Shown piece after piece: positions 1 through 11,770 of a stretch of 64,000 bases of DNA. Position numbers and translations under genes: made by a program. The stretch's first letter is position 1. Each line of letters starts with the position of its first letter. The notes beneath the pieces were generated by a model, which was not told the DNA's origin, ran no database searches, and worked only from the letters and a program-made list of their open reading frames with translations. This stretch comes from Symsagittifera roscoffensis (taxonomy: Eukaryota; Xenacoelomorpha; Acoela; Convolutidae). The stretch spans positions 4,650,485-4,714,484 of the forward strand of contig NC_087066.1 of NCBI RefSeq assembly GCF_963678635.1, in the 5' to 3' direction.

Positions 1-3000
1 CGCATGGAGAAAGAGGGATTCCCTGAATACACCTCCAGTGATGGAATCCATTTTGATAGACCGAGGGGAGCAGAGTGGCTAAACGACGTCTTCCAAGAAC
101 ACATAAATGCGCTGGAGGCGGATCTGCTAGAGACAGCCCTATTCACTTTAGGACCACCTCCGAACCCACCATTCCTGGCCTCAAGGGTCTTGTCTGATCG
201 CTTGGGACCGAGAGTTGACACTAGAGACAGTTCAAGGAGCAGCCAGACCAGATTGCAGAGTGCCACGCCAATGGAGTCTGAGGAGGTGACGTCATCAACA
301 CCTCCAAGCTCGGCGATATCCTCAGTGGTAGTGGCAGAGAGCAAACGGGAAAATAAGTCCATGGAGACCGCTCGCTTGAGATATCCTGAGAAGGTGAAAG
401 AACTGGATCTAGAGAGTTTGGAATGCAGGCAAGAATTGGCGGAAACCCTGGGGATCGAACGAGTATCACACGAGGATTTGAATAGGCATCATTGCGTGGA
501 CTGGTTGAAAGCACATGAGGCGCACTTCTCGAGAGCGAAGTTGATGGAGACCACAGACCTGACGGGAATTCCCACAAAAACGATCATGGGACCCATTAAT
601 TACAGACCTCTCAAGCTGCTGGGGAGTCCGGGACTTATAGCAGAACCTCCCAAGCACCGAACTAGCATCGCCAGAATCAGGTTGGCAACCCCGGCACAGT
701 TGAAGGTGGTAGACAAGCTACTCAATCCGGGAGGAACGGGATTGCCAGATGCCGCTTACGAAGGCTCGAAATTGGCGGAAGATCCCAGGTACGGGAAGCC
801 CTGTGGGAGTACCCAGCTGGCCAAAACCCTGGCAGTGTATGATAGAGCAGACCCAGCTGCTGCGAGAGTAGTCATTGTGGCGGGATCAGACTTCGAAGGA
901 ACGTCTCCCAAGTTGTTCTGGCCGGAGACTTTGATATACTCTTTGCCAGGAGCTGAATTGAATCAGATGTTAACTCTGGTAGTGGCAATAAAGTCGGAGA
1001 TGCCCTGTGAACCTGAACTGCTATTGTTTGCAGGGATGAATGATCACCTGCACGCGATGGGACTTCTTGAGCAACTAAAGGGCGATGAAATTCCGACATC
1101 GAGGAAGATATGGGAAGCCATTCAAGCGTTGTTTGCGGCGATGAATGAAGTGCAAGAGAATGTTGTCTCGAGATTCGGGTCCAAGACGAAGGTGGTGTTT
1201 ACCACATCCCCTGGATACGCGAATATGCCACCCGCCCTACAGTTCGTGTACGCGGTCTTGATCCTGATAGCAGAAGGGAGTGAATGGCGGATTCTAATGG
1301 CAGCCCCCAATCGGGAGTTGGAGCCATCGAACCTGAGGCTTCGCAAGTCAGAATTGGCGGCGGTATGGGCGGATATATCTCATGCACTGAGGGGCTTTTA
1401 TGGACTAGCCGACATCCTGATCGTATTAGACGAGGTGCTCTTGCTAGAGATATCGAACTTTGCCAGGCAGCTCAAGTTCAGCCCAGTCATTGGGGACGAT
1501 CACCCGGCGATAAGCAAATTAACGGCCAGCCTGTGGTTTCGGAGTATGGATGTGAAGATCACGAACTCCACCAGCAAGTCTAGAGGTCCCAGTAACGAGA
1601 GAAGAAATGTGGCCGAGACGGAAAAGCAATTAGGATCGTTGAAATATCGTTTGACTCAAGAGAATGGCTGGTGGCCATTTTTGACACCAAGGCTGGAGAA
1701 CGCCACGAATAAGACAAGGGAGGAAGCACCACTCCTCGTGAAGCAAGTCTGGAGTTTCCTAGAGAAGCAACTGGAGCTGGCCGAAGTAAGAGACATGACG
1801 GTGGCTAGATTTGTCTCGGCCGCCAATGAAGTGACGATCGCAGGGTTCTGGAGAGAGCACGCCAAAGGCGAATTGAAGACTCGGAGGGATTACGAGATTC
1901 TCAAGTTCTTGAGTCCTTGCTGGGAGAAGGAATTCTTGGCAGGAGTATTCGGTACCACGGCGACTATCTTTGGAGCCTTCGTGCAGGAGATACTGGGCAT
2001 GCCCATCAGCCTGCTCTTGGCCCTGTATTTGGTCTACCCCAGATATTTGTTCAACATGGGTCCAGCATACATGTTTAGTCGGGGAGTGGAGACACTTCGA
2101 GTTGATGGGTACCTGGCACTAGTGCTCTTGACCCATGGGGAATTGGTGTCGTTTCATCGATTAATGGAATATGGAGAGCCTCTGTCTATGGGGAGAGTCC
2201 ACACGAGCATTGAAACCAGTTCCTACAAGTGTGCCGCAGGATTGAAGACGTTGCTAGTGCAATACCTCATGATGCAAAATCGGCACATGACGGGTGAAGA
2301 TGAGAATCCAACTTCGAGAGAAGAATGGAAGAAGACGAACAGAGGGATGCCTCTGCTGACGGACCTATGCCTGGCAATGAGGTCGGACCCAATGGGGATA
2401 ATCCGGGGCCTAGAGGAGGTGGTGACCTGTATTTATGGTCCAGCAGTGACGTACGCGTTCCCAGACCCCCTGGTGACAACGTATCGTCACTCTGTAACGC
2501 ACTTGAGCCTTATCAGTATGCTGGATGGGACGGCTTTGAATTGGTGTCAGCAGGAGGTGCTCAGAGGGCGAATGAGCAACACGGTACTCTTTGGAAAGGT
2601 GAAAGATGCCGAGCTGATAGTGTACAACTTCAGGGGGCAAATGCAATGTAGAATGGGAGGCAAGCGAGAGGGTCCCATTGAAATGTATCCCAAATTCTGG
2701 AACTTGAACCCATTGACGGCGGACGGACGAGGAATCTTGAGAATTCCTGCCTGGAAGGAGTGCTTCGCACTGGTGAAGAGGGAGCTGGAGACCATAATGG
2801 AGAAAGAAATCCTCCCGGCCACCATGCCTGAGTTCCCAATAGTCAGGAGGATGACCTTAGGAATGAATAGTCCCTTGGTAGTTCCCTCCATAATGGCGAG
2901 GATGACGACGGAGGAAATGCAGAAGGATTTCACTGATGGCTGGGACCCCCTGTTCATTGGCTACACGGCGGCGGTCTACTTCCATACCAGCGAGATGAAG

Positions 3001-6000
3001 GTAAATTCGTGGACGACGCAAGCGAAAAAGAGTAGAGGTTCGCAGCCCCCAGGGTATGAGGTGCGGAAGGTCTTGAGAACTCTTGAGAAGGAGGGACTTG
3101 AGAACATGTTATCCATATGGGATGATGGCAGGATGATCGTGATGGAGGGGCACGTCGCACTGGTGGACGACATGAAATTTGCCACGAGAAAATATAAGGC
3201 GCCCTATGGCTTGGAACAGGTGGAAATAAGACAGGAAGGAACAGAACTAGATGCAGCAGGTCAACTGTATGTAGCACTGACGGAATACAAAAAGCTGGAT
3301 CCTACGACACCATCACCACTGTCCGTGGACACACCTGGAGACAAGAGGAGCGGACCCGTCGAGGACCGATTTAAGAAAATTCTCGAGAGAAGGAGACATG
3401 AGTCAGAAGAAGAGAGTATGGATGAAACTCTCAGTGAAGCCGGTGAAGACATGGAAGTGGGGAATACGCCTGAACCAGGGCCATCAGGGGAGGAGCTCAC
3501 CACTCAAGAGCTGTTGAAAGATTTGAGCGAGAAGAATTGGGCAGATACTGCCACACCACCCCTGATCCCGTCTCCCCGGAAGGATCTGGAATTGCCATTG
3601 GCAGGTGAGACCTTCAATATGGGGATGTTACTCTTGAGCTCGGAGGAAAGGGAGAAGAACACGTTCGAAGGGAACAGGGACATATTCTTGGGATCTCTCG
3701 AGGATGACGCTTGGCAGGAATTCCTGGAGGAATTCAATCGAGAAGTGGGCAGCGAGACGACGCTGGACAAGTTCAAGAAGGAACTGTGGGACGCAGTAGT
3801 GAGGTTCGGGGAACCGCTCCTGATAGGAACGGGTCTGGATGAGAAAGCAAGAAAAGAGCTGCTGAACAAGCTAGTGGAGCTGAGGAACGCACGATCGAAG
3901 ACTAGAAAAGAGAAATGTGAGGACAGCTCTACTCTGAAACAAAAAACTGTGGATAAAATGGTTGATGATATAAAAAGGGATAAGGTTGGGACTAGTAATA
4001 TGATTAAAAGTACTAATATCCTTAAGGCTCGAGCAGGGGGGGGGGGGCAAGAGTTGGAAGGAGTGGATGGAGAGGTCGAATCAATGATGATAGCCACAAC
4101 ACCCTCGAGCAGAGATGTGAAGACTCGCAAGAGGAAGAGAGAAGTAGAAGGATGGGGTAGTCCTTCAGTGGATGCTGTTTCGGAAGGAAACTTGAGAGAG
4201 ACGGCGCCCATCGTTTTGGCTCGATGCAAGACGGCGGCATACAAGAACAGCTCGGAGCTCAGGAAACCACTTGAAGTAGAAAAGGAAATAGAGGTTTCCG
4301 CCAGTTCGACGTCAGAAGAAGACTTCAAGCCTCAGAAGATAAACGTGAAGAGAGGTTCAACGAACGGACAGGTAGGGGAAGTGGAGATCGGCAAAGAATG
4401 GATCTCGAAGGCACATCAGGACATGGGCAAACAAGTGACGAGTGATCCATTGGAGAGGAACAAGACGAGGAACACTTCCCGGACGTGGTGGGTGGCCCTC
4501 GAAACATTGAAGGAAATGGAGGACTGCTTGAAGAAGTTGGACAGTGGAATAGCTCGCAAGCGACGCAATTGGGCCACCCAGCAAAAAGCCGAGGTTAATA
4601 AGATAGAGATGGCAAGTCATCTGAAGAGGTCGTGGCAGAGTTTGATGAAGGATCATTTTGAAGAGGCGATGAGGACATCCTCATCAGCACCGCCACTAAT
4701 GGCGAATCCCTTCGTTAGAACTGCGGGACAATTAATGTTCACCTGGAGTCTGGTGGGAATAGAGTTGGAGACATTGACCTCGTATGACAGGCTGAAGTTG
4801 GGAAGCAAGAAGCTAGAGGTGTATCAGGCACTGATGCAACACGTGGCCAGGGACAATTCAGGCTTGAGCCTGGCTAGAAGAAAAGATGCCACATGTTTCT
4901 TGAGATGGATAATGTCAATGATGTCTGATAGCACCATCCTGGCATGCCACCAGAGAGCAAGTGGAAGTAAAACCATGGAGAAAAGAGTCTCAACGATCAT
5001 CTTGAACGTATATCAGAGTACAGAAATAGAAAAAGAAGATGGTTCCAGACTATCCTTAGAGAACCATCGAAAGCTGGACGAGGTACGGAGGTTCTCTAAT
5101 AAGAAGTTCGAGGAAGAACATGATGTTCACCGTAACCTGGCCTCGTCAGAACAGTACTCGAGACTCAGCGAGAAGGGGGAATACCAATATGTGTCTGGAG
5201 TGATGGGAATAGCCTACAATCCCTTCTTAGACTCGGAAGCTGGAGGAGCCCACAGAAACCATGAGGTAGCGGAGCTACTGAAGTTTTGGACAGAAAGAAT
5301 AATGGAAATAGACGCGGTGGAAAAAGAGGGGCCGAGCCTGGGCCTGATTCTTGAGAAAACACCAGAGGTGATAAGCATACCGCGCTCAAACAAGAGAGTT
5401 GAAGTGAACATGGGCGGTGGAAATGGCTTGTTAACCACGAACTTGGGAGTGATATGGAAGCTACTAAGACCCTCCTGGTGTCCACATCCCCATGCGAGTC
5501 TAATCGAGGAAACCACCGAGCGAGTGAGGTTAGCACCAACGGAAGATGAAGATCTGGCGAAGTTGAGTGTGCTACATAAGCTAATCACGCCCCAGATGCA
5601 AGAGCCAAGCGAAAGGACGAGCGACCCCGGGTCAGCAAAGAAATTGGAGCCGGGTAGCTGTCTGGATTCGACGTGTGGGAACGGAGAGCACATCTGCGAT
5701 GGACGGTCATGCGTCAGAATACTGTCGTTTCAAAAAGAAGACCTGGTCACTTGGTTCGAAGACATCACAGAAAGGGAGAAAAGTGAAGTGCAAATAATAG
5801 CGGAATGTTACGCGAGAACCACGGTGAATATAGCGACAGCTCTCGGATTCTTCTCGAGAATGTGTGGTCTGCAGGCACTGGAGAGACTGGAATCTGAACA
5901 TCATTTAGTGACGGCGTTGAGCGTAGAATCATGGCCCGGGGTGTTGCAGGTGACTCAAAAACACATCCGGAGCTGGAAGGTTGGTCTTGAGGCGGAAATG

Positions 6001-7248
6001 GGATTTCCCATGAGCGAGGCTTATGGCTTGCCATTGAACGCGAAATCGCTGATAGGGTAGATGATGGCCAACTTGTGCGGAAGTCACTACCCGCTACACA
6101 TGGCGATGGTGGAAGTGTCCAGCCAGAGAATACTGGTGGACAAGGCCTTCTCAGTGCCCAAGTGCGTGAGGTTGGCTCGGATGTCGCATCACTCGCACAA
6201 GTTGTTGAGAAAAATCAAAGGGACAGTACCAAAAGAAGAATTGAGAGATGACTTAAGCGAAATCTGGGGAGAAGATCTTCTGAAGTTGGAAAGAGAAAAC
6301 ACAAGCGATCACGAGAGACAAAACGTGATCGGGAAACCTGTGGGAAGTACTCCGAACCTGGAAGACAACGACACGATGCACGAGAAAATGATGGAGCTTG
6401 AGCCTCTCTTGGAAGCCTCAGGGGAGCGTAATCTCAGGAGCATTGAGATCTCTCATGGGGAATGCCCATGCCACTGTTTGGCACAAACGGTGTGGTATCC
6501 AGATCACAAGAACCTTTGCCTGGTGTGGGATGTGGAAGAGATTCGGTCGATCGGACTACCGGATCACCGGCAGAAGGTGACGCTCTTAGTAGTGAGTACG
6601 ATGTTAGCTCTGAGATGGTTAGAAGAGAATATAACGAAGTATCGGGAGGCGACGACGCCAACGGCTGAGTCAATATATGCGATAGACTACAGCAGGAGAC
6701 TCGAGTTGTTTGAGACTGCGTGCAAAGTATTCGCCATACCGACGGAAGTCAGGCACGTATGGAGTCGCTTGAGGTACTTTCCATGGTTTCGGGCGACACT
6801 GACGTCTTGGTTGTACATGACAACGAAAGATCACATGAGAAAACATCAAAAGGAGTATCGACAGTTCCAGGCCGAGATTGGGCCGGAAGCTTTCAAGAGA
6901 CCCCTGCTAACCCATCGTAATGCAATCACGACAGGATGGAAAAGAGTGGGTAAGATGTCTAGAGACAATACCAAAGCGAGGGAGTCGATACTAGAGGAAG
7001 ACCTGGCGAAGAACGTGAGCTTGAGCCTGCACAACTCCTTTTGCTTGAACCGAGAAGCTAGGGTGAAGGCACTACCCAACCAAGCAAAGAGATTGCAGGA
7101 GCAGAGAGAATGGATGCGATCCTATGAACAGCTGAAGGCTTGGGAGGAGATTGTGATTAGTTCCGATGATGAAGAGGAACTGTTGAGACAGTTTGCCGCA
7201 TCTAGCACTTCAGGATGTAGTACCTCTAAGGCGAAGAGTACGAGATGA
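1..7248 (+). pseudogene. ORF3 of family I, copy 1 (C-terminal ~2,400 codons, one nonsense stop)
   Basis: One long reading frame enters from the left edge; the first ATG at 4 is internal, since copy 2 reads through it. It starts at block V of an SGNH hydrolase (DGIHFD; Asp 40-42, His 49-51). A second SGNH-like module follows: GSDF near 885, PGAELNQ near 950, GMNDHLH at 1033-1053, DDH near 1495. A hydrophobic stretch lies near 1940-2060, acidic and charged linkers at 3300-4400, and a Cys motif C-x4-C-x6-C-x4-C at 5659-5712. A later CHC cluster is near 6465. The TAG at 6058-6060 replaces a Ser codon present in copy 4, after which the frame continues to a TGA at 7246-7248. A run of 12 G at 4036-4047 keeps the frame. 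No signal peptide or Env-like cleavage site is evident. Function unknown beyond the hydrolase-like folds. It is the best-preserved C-terminal half in the window. Confidence 0.8.
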
Positions 7249-7665
7249 ATGGGCAAATCGGATGGATCTTGAGTCTTGAGAGGGAAGGGGGGCTTGAGCG
7301 TGGATCCGAGTGAAACTTGGATTCACGAAAAAGAAATTTTAACAAAGCAAATATTGTTACTAATATACTATATTTATTATATAAATCGAAATGCTCATGA
7401 CAATTTCCTGATTGAATAGGACAAAAGAGATTTTAAAATGATTGGCTTGAAAAGCGAAAATTCAAGGGTGCAGGTGTATGCAGATTTTGGTTGCTGTTTA
7501 GCAATAGTGTGAAAATTTTAAATGGCTGTGAATTTTGGGGTGTAGATAAGCTTAAGTCTGCTGCAAACTTCTGTAAATGACCACTGGCACTGTATCTTGA
7601 GCAACACTCGGTTTTTCTGGGACTCACTGGCAGAAGACAGCGCGCGATGAGGACATCGATCTCGA
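7249..7665 (+). other. 3' UTR of copy 1
   Basis: Noncoding stretch between ORF3 and the PPT. It has a purine-rich run near 7277-7294 just after the stop, then AT-rich sequence. Copies 2 and 4 (inverted) carry the same sequence, so it belongs to the element. No gene is seen. Confidence 0.7.
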
Positions 7666-7677
7666 GTCCGGGGAGTA
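7666..7677 (+). other. 3' polypurine tract, copy 1
   Basis: GTCCGGGGAGTA lies immediately before the LTR's first TGTG. The same string precedes all four 3' LTRs in the window, at the position where the plus-strand primer must be. In family II the LTR edge beside it is confirmed by comparison of two LTRs. Confidence 0.75.
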
Positions 7678-8264
7678 TGTGCCAGTCGGTCATATTTGGA
7701 AGTTTGACCTTGAGAGAAGCAAAAAACACTTGATTTTGGAGTGAAATTTAATTTTTCAAAATTTCGAATGGAACCTGTCATGCACGATTTTCTCGCGATA
7801 ACTGAAAATCAGAAAGAACAATTTCAGAACAATTTCAGAACGATTGAGACACACACGCGGGAAAGTTGTAAGAAAAAGCAGTAGGAAATTGCTATTCGCA
7901 AATTCCATCACTATCATAATCGAGAGTAGAGCTGTCCCATCTGTGACAGAGACGAGAGCATTCCCTCGAATTGGATCATAACGACTGGAGTATTATTCGG
8001 AACTGGACTAGAGTGAACCTTCGGTGGAAAGGTGGACAGCTTGAGTGTCCTAATGGTTCACAAGGAAACTATTGTCTAGAGTATAAACTCGTTCTCATTG
8101 TCAAAACTATAAAACATTAGACTCATTTAGTTACGTTATTTAATTCTTGAGTTAACTACCGACTGGATTATTTCCCACTTCTTGAGCGTGCTACTATGTG
8201 AGTACAAATTTAAATTCTAGAGTGTGTTTTATGATTGTTATGTTGAGGTAAGGCGAGTTTTAGG

Positions 8265-8287
8265 TTGATCCACCTGAAATGGATCAA
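8265..8287 (+). other. Conserved LTR stem-loop (family I)
   Basis: TTGATCCA and TGGATCAA arms enclose a 7-nt loop, 13 nt before AATAAA. The structure recurs at 8798-8820, 27002-27024 and, inverted, 52906-52928, with loop changes but intact arms. A related hairpin sits in family II LTRs near 27998 and 51738. A role in RNA 3'-end formation is inferred from position only. Confidence 0.55.
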
Positions 8288-8300
8288 AGTTCCACTGTCT

Positions 8301-8306
8301 AATAAA
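8301..8306 (+). promoter_or_regulatory. Polyadenylation signal AATAAA in family I LTR
   Basis: AATAAA follows the conserved stem-loop and recurs in the other family I LTRs at 8834-8839, 27038-27043 and inverted at 52887-52892. It fits the poly(A) signal that marks the 3' end of the genomic RNA. Confidence 0.5.
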
Positions 8307-8594
8307 AAGTAACTTAACGGATTGTTCCAACCCGGTTTTTAACGGCGTTCATGTATTTTGGGTATCTAGAGACCTAAGTATGGGGACGTTTCTAATTCTA
8401 GAGTGGGGGGATATTTTAGTAGTAGCCTTTGAGCTGTAACGGGTCGTAGTCTCATGTCACAAACGAACTGAACTGGCTCCGACCGTTCTTGAGGTAGAAA
8501 AACACAAGAGATGGTGTCCCTGACCCTTGAGCCAGTGGTTATAGGGCCTATTTTTCTTAAGCCTCATGTGTGACTGCAGTAGACGAATGTTACA

Positions 8595-9125
8595 CATAAA
8601 ACTGCATTCTAGAGTACGAACTCATTCCTGTTGTTGAAACTAGCAAACATTAAACTCATTTAGTTACACTAGTTAATTCTTGAGTTGCTTACCGACTTAA
8701 TTACTCCCAATTCTTGAGCGTGCTACAATGTGAGTACCAATTTAAATTTCTAGAGTGTGTTTTATAATTGTTATGTTGATGTAAGGCGAGTTTTAGGTTG
8801 ATCCATCATAAATGGATCAAAGTTCCACTGTCTAATAAAAAGTAACTTAACGGATTGTTCCGACCCGGTTTTTAACGGCGTTCATGTATTTTGGGTATCT
8901 AGAGACCTAAGTATGGGGACGTTCTGAATTCTAGAGTGGGGGATATTTTAGTAGTAGCCTTTAAGCTGTAACGGGTCGTAGTCTCATGTCACAAACGAAC
9001 CGAATTGGCTCCGACTGATTTGAGGTAGAAAAACACAAGAGATAGTGTTCCTGACTCTTGAGCCAATGGTTATAGGGCCTATTTTTCTTAAGCCTCATGT
9101 GTGACTGCAGTAGAAGAATGTTACA
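8595..9125 (+). repeat. 5'-truncated LTR of copy 2 (R-U5-like part)
   Basis: Collinear with 26798-27329 of the 3' LTR and ends GAATGTTACA just before the leader and PBS. The first ~370 bp of the LTR (U3-like) are missing. The break lies at CATAAAACTG. The same full LTR plus truncated LTR order is seen at 27422-28740 in family II. Confidence 0.8.
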
Positions 9126-9136
9126 TAGTGTTTTTA

Positions 9137-9151
9137 TGGCGCTCCTGGGTG
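9137..9151 (+). other. Primer binding site, copy 2
   Basis: TGGCGCTCCTGGGTG lies 11 nt after the LTR end. It starts TGG, as complements of a tRNA 3' CCA end do, and its first 12 bases recur at 28753 in the otherwise diverged family II leader. The tRNA is not identified. Confidence 0.6.
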
Positions 9152-9634
9152 TTTACGACATCAAGACTACGGAGTCGAACCCACTTGAGACAGCTTCGGG
9201 CTGAATGCCCATTCTAGAGTACCGGCGGTGCGGTTCGACAGGAACGTGCAAACCTTCCGGTTGTACCGTGATAGCTTTTTAAGAAAACTCGAGAAAACTT
9301 CCTGGTACGCTCTCCGAACGAGGCTTAGCTAACCGAGTAAAGGGGGGCAACTAGGGGGACAAAAACACGAGCAAAAAGACAAAAAGCAAAACAAAAACCA
9401 AGAAAGAATAGAAAAAGGAACAAAAACTAGAAAACGAAAAAAGACAGTGACTTTGACACCAGATTAGTTGGATCAAATTTTTATATTAATTAAATAGTAT
9501 ACCCATACTGTTTTACAAGTTCGATCGATTCGATCAACCTAGTAATTTAACCCAGTAACCTTAATAAAGAGCCCGAGTGTGGGGCGTTGTCAAGGGTTTT
9601 CAGATAGCTTGGAACTTAGCTGGACAACAAGGAG

Positions 9635-10020
9635 ACTTGACTGGAAGAGGTGACCAGCCGAGTGGGAAAGTGGTTCGGGAGCACTTGAGCTGAACCAATA
9701 GGAGACTCGACTGGAAGAGGTGACCGGCCGAGTGGGAAAGTGGTTCAGGAGCACTTGAGCTGAACCAATAGGAGACTCGACTGGAAGAGGTGACCGGCCG
9801 AGTGGGAAAGTGGTTCAGGAGCACTTGAGCTGAACCAATAGGAGACTCGACTGGAAGAGGTGACCGGCCGAGTGGGAAAGTGGTTCAGGAGCACTTGAGC
9901 TGAACCAATAGGAGACTCGACTGGAAGAGGTGACAGGCCGAGTGGGAAAGTGGTTCAGGAACACTTGAGCTGAACCAATAGGAGACTGGACTGGAACAGG
10001 TGACCAGTCGAGTGGGAAAG
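9635..10020 (+). repeat. 70-bp tandem repeat, about 5.5 units
   Basis: Units start at 9635, 9705, 9775, 9845, 9915 and 9985 (partial). The middle units are identical or nearly so. Each holds a GTGGGAAAGTGGTTC core and one CTTGAG. No spacers, so not CRISPR. Similar in kind to repeat blocks in the 5' UTR of Gypsy-type elements, but function here is unknown. Confidence 0.9.
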
Positions 10021-10895
10021 CAGCCAAGAAGGATTTGGCAGATCTCGAGTTCGCAAGTTGGACAGAACGGGTATCGTTAAAATCCACATTACATTATAGG
10101 AAATAAGTGTAAAATTGGATAAGCGAAATCCCCCGGTTTTGAGGAACGTTTTTACTTAAGCAGGCCTGGAAACAGGTCTACGGTTTTCTCTTGAGAGGTT
10201 TAGCACCCGGCGCTTAAGGTAATTTTTAGGCTTAAGAAGGGGGGCTAAAAAGGGGGGAGGTTAGAAGGGGCTGGTTAAGTTAGAGGTTGGCGGTTGTAAA
10301 TTGTAAAAAGGGGGAAAATTAGAGTAACTAATTAGTCGACATCGTTGACTTAGTTACATTAGACATTAACACGCGTTGGTAACAAAAAGTGGATATCGAA
10401 ATTGAACTTGAGTTAAGGAAGATACCCTGGTCGGATTGGTAGGGGGGAACGGACGTAGACAATTCTGGTGATACCCAATAAGATTATTAGTTGGGGGGAG
10501 GAAAACGCGTGGCAATTAGGTACCAGACAATTTTTTTTTTTTCGACAAAAGGTAGACATTGGTCACCTTTGAATTTTAGGTGGGCTCATCTTTCCGTTTT
10601 TCTTACTTTTTCTAGCTTGGATTTTTGTTGCATTTTGGTGAGGATTTGTGTTTAGTTTTTATACGAACAGGTGATCACAAGATACCTGCGAACAGGTTTT
10701 GGTCTCAAGTTGCTTGGAACATTGAAAGAGAGGTAATTAAAAAGAAATAAGAAAAAGGGGGGTCAGCATTTGGCTTTTAAGAGAGGGTTTTTGGGAAAAT
10801 TTTACTAGAGCTTGAGTGGTGGTACAAGGTACAGTGAATCAAGAAGTCCCCATAACGAAGAAGAAAGAGGTCCCACCGCTCAGACACTTGTCAAC

Positions 10896-11770
10896 AGTCT
10901 TGGGACAGTGCCAAAGAAGTCTTGGGACAGAGCAGTCTGGGGATAGTCTTGGGACAGTGCAGTCCTGGGACAGTGTTGGACCAGAACAGTCTTGATACAG
11001 TCTTGGGACAGTGGTCTTGGGACAGTCGTCTTGGGACAGTGGTCTTGGGACAGTGGTCTTGGGACAGTGGTCTTGGGACAGTGGTCTTGGGACAGTGGTC
11101 TTGGGACAGTGGTCTTGGGACAGTGATCTTGGGACAGTGGTCTTGGGACAGTGGTCTTGGGACAGTGGTCTTGGGACAGGGGTCTTGGGACAGGGTCTTG
11201 GGACAGTGGTCTTGGGACAAGGGTCTTGGGACAGGGTCTTGGGACAAGGGCCTTGGGACAGTGGTCTTGGGACAGTGGTCTTGGGACAAGGGTCTTGGGA
11301 CAGGGTCTTGGGACAGTGGTCTTGGGACAGTAGTCTTGGGACACTAGCCTTGGGATAGTAGTCTTGGGACAGTAGTCTTGGGACACTAGCCTTGGGACAG
11401 TAGTCTTGGGACACTAACCTTGGGACACTAGCCTTGGGACAGTAGTCTTGGGACACTAGCCTTGGGACAGTAGTCTTGGGACACTAGCCTTATACACTGG
11501 CCTTGGGACAGTAGTCTTGGGACACTAGCCTTGGGACAGTAGTCTTAGGACACTAGCCTTGGGACAGCAGTCTTGGGACACTAGCCTTGGGACAGTAGTC
11601 TTGGGACACTAGTCTTGGGACAGTAGCCTTGGGATAGTACTCTCAGGACAAGGGTCTTGGGACACTGACGAAGTACTGGGACAGTACCGAACAGTCTTGG
11701 GACAGTAGAAAGAAGCCTGGGACGGTACAAAGAAGAGTAGGGACGGTAACTGGAAGTCTTAGGACGGTAT
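10896..11770 (+). repeat. 14-bp minisatellite, consensus GTCTTGGGACAGTG
   Basis: About 60 units. The core from 11006 to about 11335 is nearly perfect; later units are variants with GACACTAGCC or GACAAGGGTC, and units degenerate after 11640. Because 14 is not a multiple of 3, all frames read as repeats; long open frames on both strands are by-products. It ends about 225 bp before the gag start. Confidence 0.9.

Larger units (their letters stand above)
1..8594 (+). mobile_element. Family I giant LTR retrotransposon, copy 1 (3' part)
   Basis: The 3' end of a Ty3/Gypsy-type element: most of ORF3, a 3' UTR, a PPT and a complete 3' LTR. Its leader, gag and pol lie before the window. It is the same family as copies 2 and 4, because ORF3 is collinear with both and the LTR begins TGTGCCAGTC in all three. 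It joins directly to the truncated 5' LTR of copy 2, so copies 1 and 2 lie in tandem in the same orientation. Confidence 0.85.
7678..8594 (+). repeat. 3' LTR of copy 1 (family I, 917 bp)
   Basis: Starts TGTGCCAGTC and ends GAATGTTACA, giving TGT...ACA ends. Homologous along its length to the LTR at 26427-27329 and to the inverted LTR at 52598-53563. It contains a stem-loop at 8265-8287 and an AATAAA signal at 8301-8306. A GAG|GTAAGG string near 8246 resembles a splice donor. It is followed directly by a second, truncated LTR and not by a PBS. Confidence 0.85.

Noticed and set aside
3504-4328. 274-codon antisense open frame
   Set aside because: A Ser/Leu-rich shadow of the charged region of ORF3; no domain and no conservation as a frame in the other copies.
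9160-9260. tRNA-like sequence near the PBS (GGTTCGA-type strings on both strands)
   Set aside because: Distances to an acceptor stem and CCA do not fit a tRNA, and no cloverleaf could be drawn.
9635-10020. CRISPR-like array
   Set aside because: The units are contiguous with no unique spacers, and the setting is a eukaryotic retroelement.
10839-11456. Long open frames on both strands of the 14-bp array
   Set aside because: The 14-bp unit is open in every frame and yields simple repeats; there is no start context, homology or conserved counterpart in family II.
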